From: DATIXD01 sp035518875
GTDB taxonomy: Bacteria; Pseudomonadota; Gammaproteobacteria; Methylococcales; Methylococcaceae
Length of the DNA stretch: 8,794 nt
Direction: 5' to 3'
Assembly: GCA_035518875.1 (NCBI GenBank)
Contig: DATIXD010000012.1
Location: forward strand, 1 to 8,794
The notes beneath the pieces are model-generated. The model had not been told where the DNA came from and did no database searches. It saw nothing but the letters and a program-made list of their open reading frames with translations. Shown here piece after piece: positions 5,640-8,794 of this stretch. Positions within the stretch are counted from its first letter, which is position 1; every line of letters begins with the position of its first letter. The position numbers and the translations under genes are program-made.

Positions 5640-7325
5640 TCAAAGCGTCTTCAGATATTCCAGCAACTCCCTCTTCTGCTCGTCGGTCAACTCCCGCACA
5701 CCGTATTCGTGTCCGCCATTGGCGTTCCCCGACAAACCGGTGTCGTATCGGAACCGGCCGGTTCCCGGTCCGCTCACGAACCCCACCCGCTCGGGATCGA
5801 ACTCGTAGCTGCCTACGAAAAACACCTTCTCGCGCTGCGAACCGGGTTGCAGAAGTTGCCAGAGATTGGGCACCGAACCATTATGCAGATAGGGCGCTGT
5901 GGCCCATACACCATTGAGCGGGCGCGCCTTGTACGACATGGGGTCGAACGAGGCGGCGTTCCTGACGTCCAGATACTCCCGAAGTCCGGCCTTCAGGGCT
6001 GCGAACGGCTGTCCCAGCGCCACGCCGCCCGCGACCGCTGGACCGACCTTGGTTCCCGGCGCTTCCGGTCCGAATCGCTTGCCGAAAAAGATCATCTCCC
6101 GCGTCCCTTGCAGTTTTCCGGTCCTCACCCGCCGCTCGGCCGCATTTTTCGCCATGGTTTCGTCGGTGCCAAGGGATGCGATGGGCGTCATCACGGCGCT
6201 GATCCGCCGATTCGGGTCCTTGCGATCGATCTCGGCATGACACCGCAGGCAATAGGCCTGATAGTGCGTCTGACCGCGTTTTGCCTTGGCCGAATCGATG
6301 GCCGGCAGATATTCCTGCGGCCATTGCGGCGACTTGAGGTCGACCAACCAGTCCTCGAGCTTGCCGAGATTGCGGATGTCGATGGAGGAGGGATAACCGA
6401 CCGGAATGCGCTTAGGGTCGATCTTGAGGGTGCCGAACACGCCCAAGACCTCGCCCACGTTTCGCAGCAACGGCCCGACGCCGGCGTTGGGCGCGGCGCC
6501 GTTCCACTGCACCAGGTCATGTTGCGGGGTATCCCACAGAAACGGATAAGAGACCGGGGCACTTGGCGGCACTTGGTTCGCCGGAATGCCGAGCCCGACC
6601 ACGAATACCTCGTTGAAGATATTGCCGAAGGCGTCGACCCGTCCATGCCCAGCCGGGCTGGGCGGCAAGTTCAAGGCGATACGGTCCTCCAGGGCTGTCA
6701 CTCGTGCGGCGAGGGCGGTACGCAGGTCTTTGAGTTGCACCGGCGAAGCCGTCTCGCCCAGCACCCGCCCCCCGAAACGCTGGAACTTGGCTTCATCTTT
6801 CAGGGTGGCCCGCAGCCCAGCGACCAGCTCGTCGAGAAAGCCGTTGAAATCCCCAAGGGTCTGCCCGCCGTCGATGCGGATGACCGCCCCCCGGTAGTTC
6901 ACCTGCCCGGTGTGACACGCGGCGCAGGTGAGCCCGAACCATTTATTGCCATCCTTGGGGTCAACCGCCCTCGCGAAGCCGACGGGCAGCCCGTCCGGGT
7001 TGTAGGACGAAGCTTGCTCGGGCAAGTACCCGAGCCGGGTCATGTTCGCATCGGCGCGAAACGGCTCGGTGCTGTCAGGTTGCTCCAGGGCGAGGAACCA
7101 TGCATAGGGAATGATCTCGCTGCCCTGGTCGGTGAACCAGAAGAGCTGCTGAATTTCCTTGCTCCAGCCTTGTTCCAGGCTCACCTTCTTACCGGCCCAA
7201 CTCGTCGTCGTTGTCTCCGACGGCGTCGTTGAAGGCGGCGATGCGGTTTGACATCCCGCGACCTCGAGGATGGACACCATGACGCCGAGACTTGTCAGAG
7301 CCTTTCTTTTGTTCATCTTCTTCAT
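5640..7325 (-). CDS. Large diheme cytochrome c lipoprotein, peroxidase/RoxA-like
   Basis: The 561-residue product carries a lipoprotein signal (hydrophobic 10-24, lipobox VAGC with C25) and a Ser/Thr/Pro tether, so it should be lipid-anchored outside the cytoplasm. Two c-heme sites are present: CAACH (134-138) in KWFGLTCAACHTGQVNYRG-like context and CLRCH (359-363). The C-terminal signature runs YKARPLNGVWATAPYLHNGS (465-484), VPNLWQLLQPG, then EFDPERVGF and a final LTDEQKRELLEYLKTL. This is the 'di-heme cytochrome c peroxidase' family that also contains the rubber oxygenase RoxA; RoxA itself is somewhat longer, and no rubber cleavage is claimed here. The frame is open to 7427, but the ATG at 7325 is chosen because it has AGGAGG just upstream (7336-7331) and yields a proper signal peptide; the upstream 34 residues are not signal-like. 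The gene follows the patatin gene by 106 nt and precedes the second diheme gene by 195 nt. The true substrate is unknown. Confidence 0.88.
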   Translation of the reverse strand: MKKMNKRKALTSLGVMVSILEVAGCQTASPPSTTPSETTTTSWAGKKVSLEQGWSKEIQQLFWFTDQGSEIIPYAWFLALEQPDSTEPFRADANMTRLGYLPEQASSYNPDGLPVGFARAVDPKDGNKWFGLTCAACHTGQVNYRGAVIRIDGGQTLGDFNGFLDELVAGLRATLKDEAKFQRFGGRVLGETASPVQLKDLRTALAARVTALEDRIALNLPPSPAGHGRVDAFGNIFNEVFVVGLGIPANQVPPSAPVSYPFLWDTPQHDLVQWNGAAPNAGVGPLLRNVGEVLGVFGTLKIDPKRIPVGYPSSIDIRNLGKLEDWLVDLKSPQWPQEYLPAIDSAKAKRGQTHYQAYCLRCHAEIDRKDPNRRISAVMTPIASLGTDETMAKNAAERRVRTGKLQGTREMIFFGKRFGPEAPGTKVGPAVAGGVALGQPFAALKAGLREYLDVRNAASFDPMSYKARPLNGVWATAPYLHNGSVPNLWQLLQPGSQREKVFFVGSYEFDPERVGFVSGPGTGRFRYDTGLSGNANGGHEYGVRELTDEQKRELLEYLKTL

Positions 7326-7431
7326 TCGATCCTCCTGTGCTTTTGGGATACCCGCCCTAACCGTCAATTCGGATTTGTTTATAAATAGAGTCTTCGCCTT
7401 GAGCCGGACGCAGTCATCCTGCACCACACCA

Positions 7432-8794
7432 TCAGAATGGTCCGTAGCTCAGCACGCGGCGGGCATAGACATCCCACAGTTTGCCGAGGAGAAAGGCACC
7501 GAAGCGGGCGAGACCGGCGGTGCGGTCGGCGAGTGTCGGCCCCTCGGCGCGGAACGTGGCGAGCTGCTTGAGAAAGTCGACCATGCCCAGGCGGAGAATA
7601 CCGGTGGCGACGGTTTCGGCGGTATTCTCGTTATCGGCCGTCACGATGCCACGGTATATCTTGGTAAACAGGGTCGTGGTGTCGCTCCAGACGTCGAGGC
7701 CGGGGACATCGTGGATGTCCTTGAATCCACTCAGGGTCAGCGGGTGGCCTTGAACGTCGTCGAAGTGGGCGCGATAGATCATTTTCCTGCGGGTCGGATC
7801 GCCGCTGTCGACGAAGATGTTGAACGTCCCCCGCCGGATGGGTAGCCGCCCGCCGAGGCGCTCGCAGAAAACGGCGCCCTCGATCGAGGCTTGGTGCTCC
7901 GGCGTGGTGATGAAGCGGTTCACGCCGTCGACGCGAATGGTGAGCCGCGCCTCCGCGTAACCGTTGTCGGCGCGTCCTCGATCGAAACCGCCTTGATAAT
8001 CGGTCGCACCGAATCCCAGGTAACCCTTCAACTCCTCGGTGAACTGGAGGCTCGTCTGCGCCGCGTGGATCTCGGTCGGATAATCGGCGCCGCGCCGATA
8101 CGCCACGCCGTTTGCATCACACCAGGCGCGTGCCGCTTCGACGCCGCGATTGACGACCTCTTCGACCCGATCCTTGCTGAAGTTGAGCAGGTAGTGAATC
8201 GGCACTTCCGCCTTCAACTCTCGAACAGTGATCGGCCGTCCAAACTCGCCGTGCTCGCCTCGGCCGATCACCTCGTTGTTGCTGTCGATGCGCGCCAGGA
8301 TCTGTTTGTAGGCACAGTTGGTGGTCGCCTCGAAGATGCCGAAGAAATTGCCGACGAAGCCGTCGAACCATTCCCCGCGCTGGCTGGTGGTCCAGATGAC
8401 CCAAAGCTCGTCGGCGCCGCGGCGGATCGCCTCTTCGAGGTTGCTGGCGGTGTTGAACACGGCGTCGATATAGGTGTCGCCATCGATGCGCACCGGCGGA
8501 AACCACATCGGCAGCGAGGCGGTAGCCACGAGAAAGTCCTCCGTCAGCTCGGGCGCCGTGACCGGACGCAGCTCGTGCTTGGAGAAGTTGTAGACGTTGA
8601 AGGTCGCTTCGCGGCGGCTGGTGCGAATCCTTTCCCAGTCGAGTCCCCAGGCCGGGAAGATGTTGCGCCGGTAGGCGTCGAGTTCGAACAGCGACTCGGC
8701 ATAGATCAACCGGGCGAGCTGCGACCAGTTGATGTCGACGCCGAGGATCGGCTCGACCTTGCGCCAATTGTCCGCGATCTGCGTGCCGCTCATT
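7432..8794 (-). CDS. Patatin-like lipid hydrolase with GMC-oxidase-type C-terminal domain (5' end missing)
   Basis: The gene runs off the right edge. The Met encoded at 8793-8791 is internal, because the protein there is already in the middle of the patatin fold. Residue numbers below count from it. About 1-135 match the second half of a patatin phospholipase domain: VTAPELTEDFLVATASLPMW (78-97) is followed by IDGDTYIDAVF (103-113), where D110 should be the catalytic aspartate, then NLEEAIRRGADELWVIW (118-134). The GxSxG serine lies outside the window. The usual DG[GA] motif is DAV here. About 248-453 form a second domain: FTEELKGYLGFG (251-262), LTIRVDGVNRFI, GTFNIFVDSGDP (322-333), GFKDIHDVPGLDVWSDTTTL (356-375), then a tail GMVDFLKQLATFR (403-415) and ARFGAFLLGKLWDVYARR (429-446). 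I recall that pattern from the C-terminal extension of actinobacterial GMC-type cholesterol oxidases. Patatins cleave acyl esters, so a lipid or steroid-ester substrate is plausible but unproven. The stop at 7434-7432 is 106 nt before the diheme gene start. Confidence 0.85.
   Translation of the reverse strand, partial: MSGTQIADNWRKVEPILGVDINWSQLARLIYAESLFELDAYRRNIFPAWGLDWERIRTSRREATFNVYNFSKHELRPVTAPELTEDFLVATASLPMWFPPVRIDGDTYIDAVFNTASNLEEAIRRGADELWVIWTTSQRGEWFDGFVGNFFGIFEATTNCAYKQILARIDSNNEVIGRGEHGEFGRPITVRELKAEVPIHYLLNFSKDRVEEVVNRGVEAARAWCDANGVAYRRGADYPTEIHAAQTSLQFTEELKGYLGFGATDYQGGFDRGRADNGYAEARLTIRVDGVNRFITTPEHQASIEGAVFCERLGGRLPIRRGTFNIFVDSGDPTRRKMIYRAHFDDVQGHPLTLSGFKDIHDVPGLDVWSDTTTLFTKIYRGIVTADNENTAETVATGILRLGMVDFLKQLATFRAEGPTLADRTAGLARFGAFLLGKLWDVYARRVLSYGPF

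Noticed and set aside
5709..7232. Long plus-strand open frame of 507 codons opposite the large diheme gene
   Set aside because: The opposite strand encodes two CxxCH motifs, a lipobox and the conserved APYLHNGS region. The plus-strand translation is rich in R, G, P and H, as expected for a GC-rich shadow frame.
7326..7427. N-terminal extension of the large diheme protein to the start at 7427
   Set aside because: It would bury the lipoprotein signal 34 residues inside the protein. The ATG at 7325 has a strong AGGAGG and gives a standard signal peptide.

Overview
The window looks like chromosomal DNA of a GC-rich gammaproteobacterium. The grounds are the canonical primosomal helicase PriA, a neighbouring HNH protein of a type I associate with Gammaproteobacteria, perfect DnaA-box sequence, and several lipoprotein or secreted c-type cytochromes. 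Multiple diheme peroxidase-like lipoproteins are reminiscent of methanotrophs (Methylococcaceae) and other aerobic surface-oxidising bacteria, but the genus cannot be fixed from the sequence alone.

Layout from left to right: (1) Bases 1-135 hold what looks like the 5' end of a minus-strand gene running off the left edge, possibly an IS transposase. (2) 213-2420 (-) is a complete priA. (3) 2421-2763 is a divergent intergenic region with two convergent DnaA boxes and candidate promoters. (4) 2764-3354 (+) is an HNH endonuclease-family gene, the only clear plus-strand gene. (5) 3355-3565 is non-coding. (6) From 3566 to the right edge, four genes all read on the minus strand. In order of transcription they are a patatin-like lipid hydrolase (cut by the right edge), a large RoxA/peroxidase-like diheme lipoprotein, a second MauG/CcpA-like diheme lipoprotein, and a small secreted DUF5666-like protein.

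The housekeeping half (PriA, with DnaA boxes in its upstream region) concerns replication restart. The right half looks like an accessory cell-envelope module: a lipid-hydrolase-like protein with an unusual C-terminal domain that resembles the tail of GMC-type cholesterol oxidases, followed by two lipid-anchored diheme cytochromes and a small exported protein. A joint role in oxidising or breaking down a lipid-like or hydrophobic substrate at the cell surface is an inference from gene content and order, not something the sequence proves. The gaps of 91-195 nt mean that co-transcription is possible but not shown.
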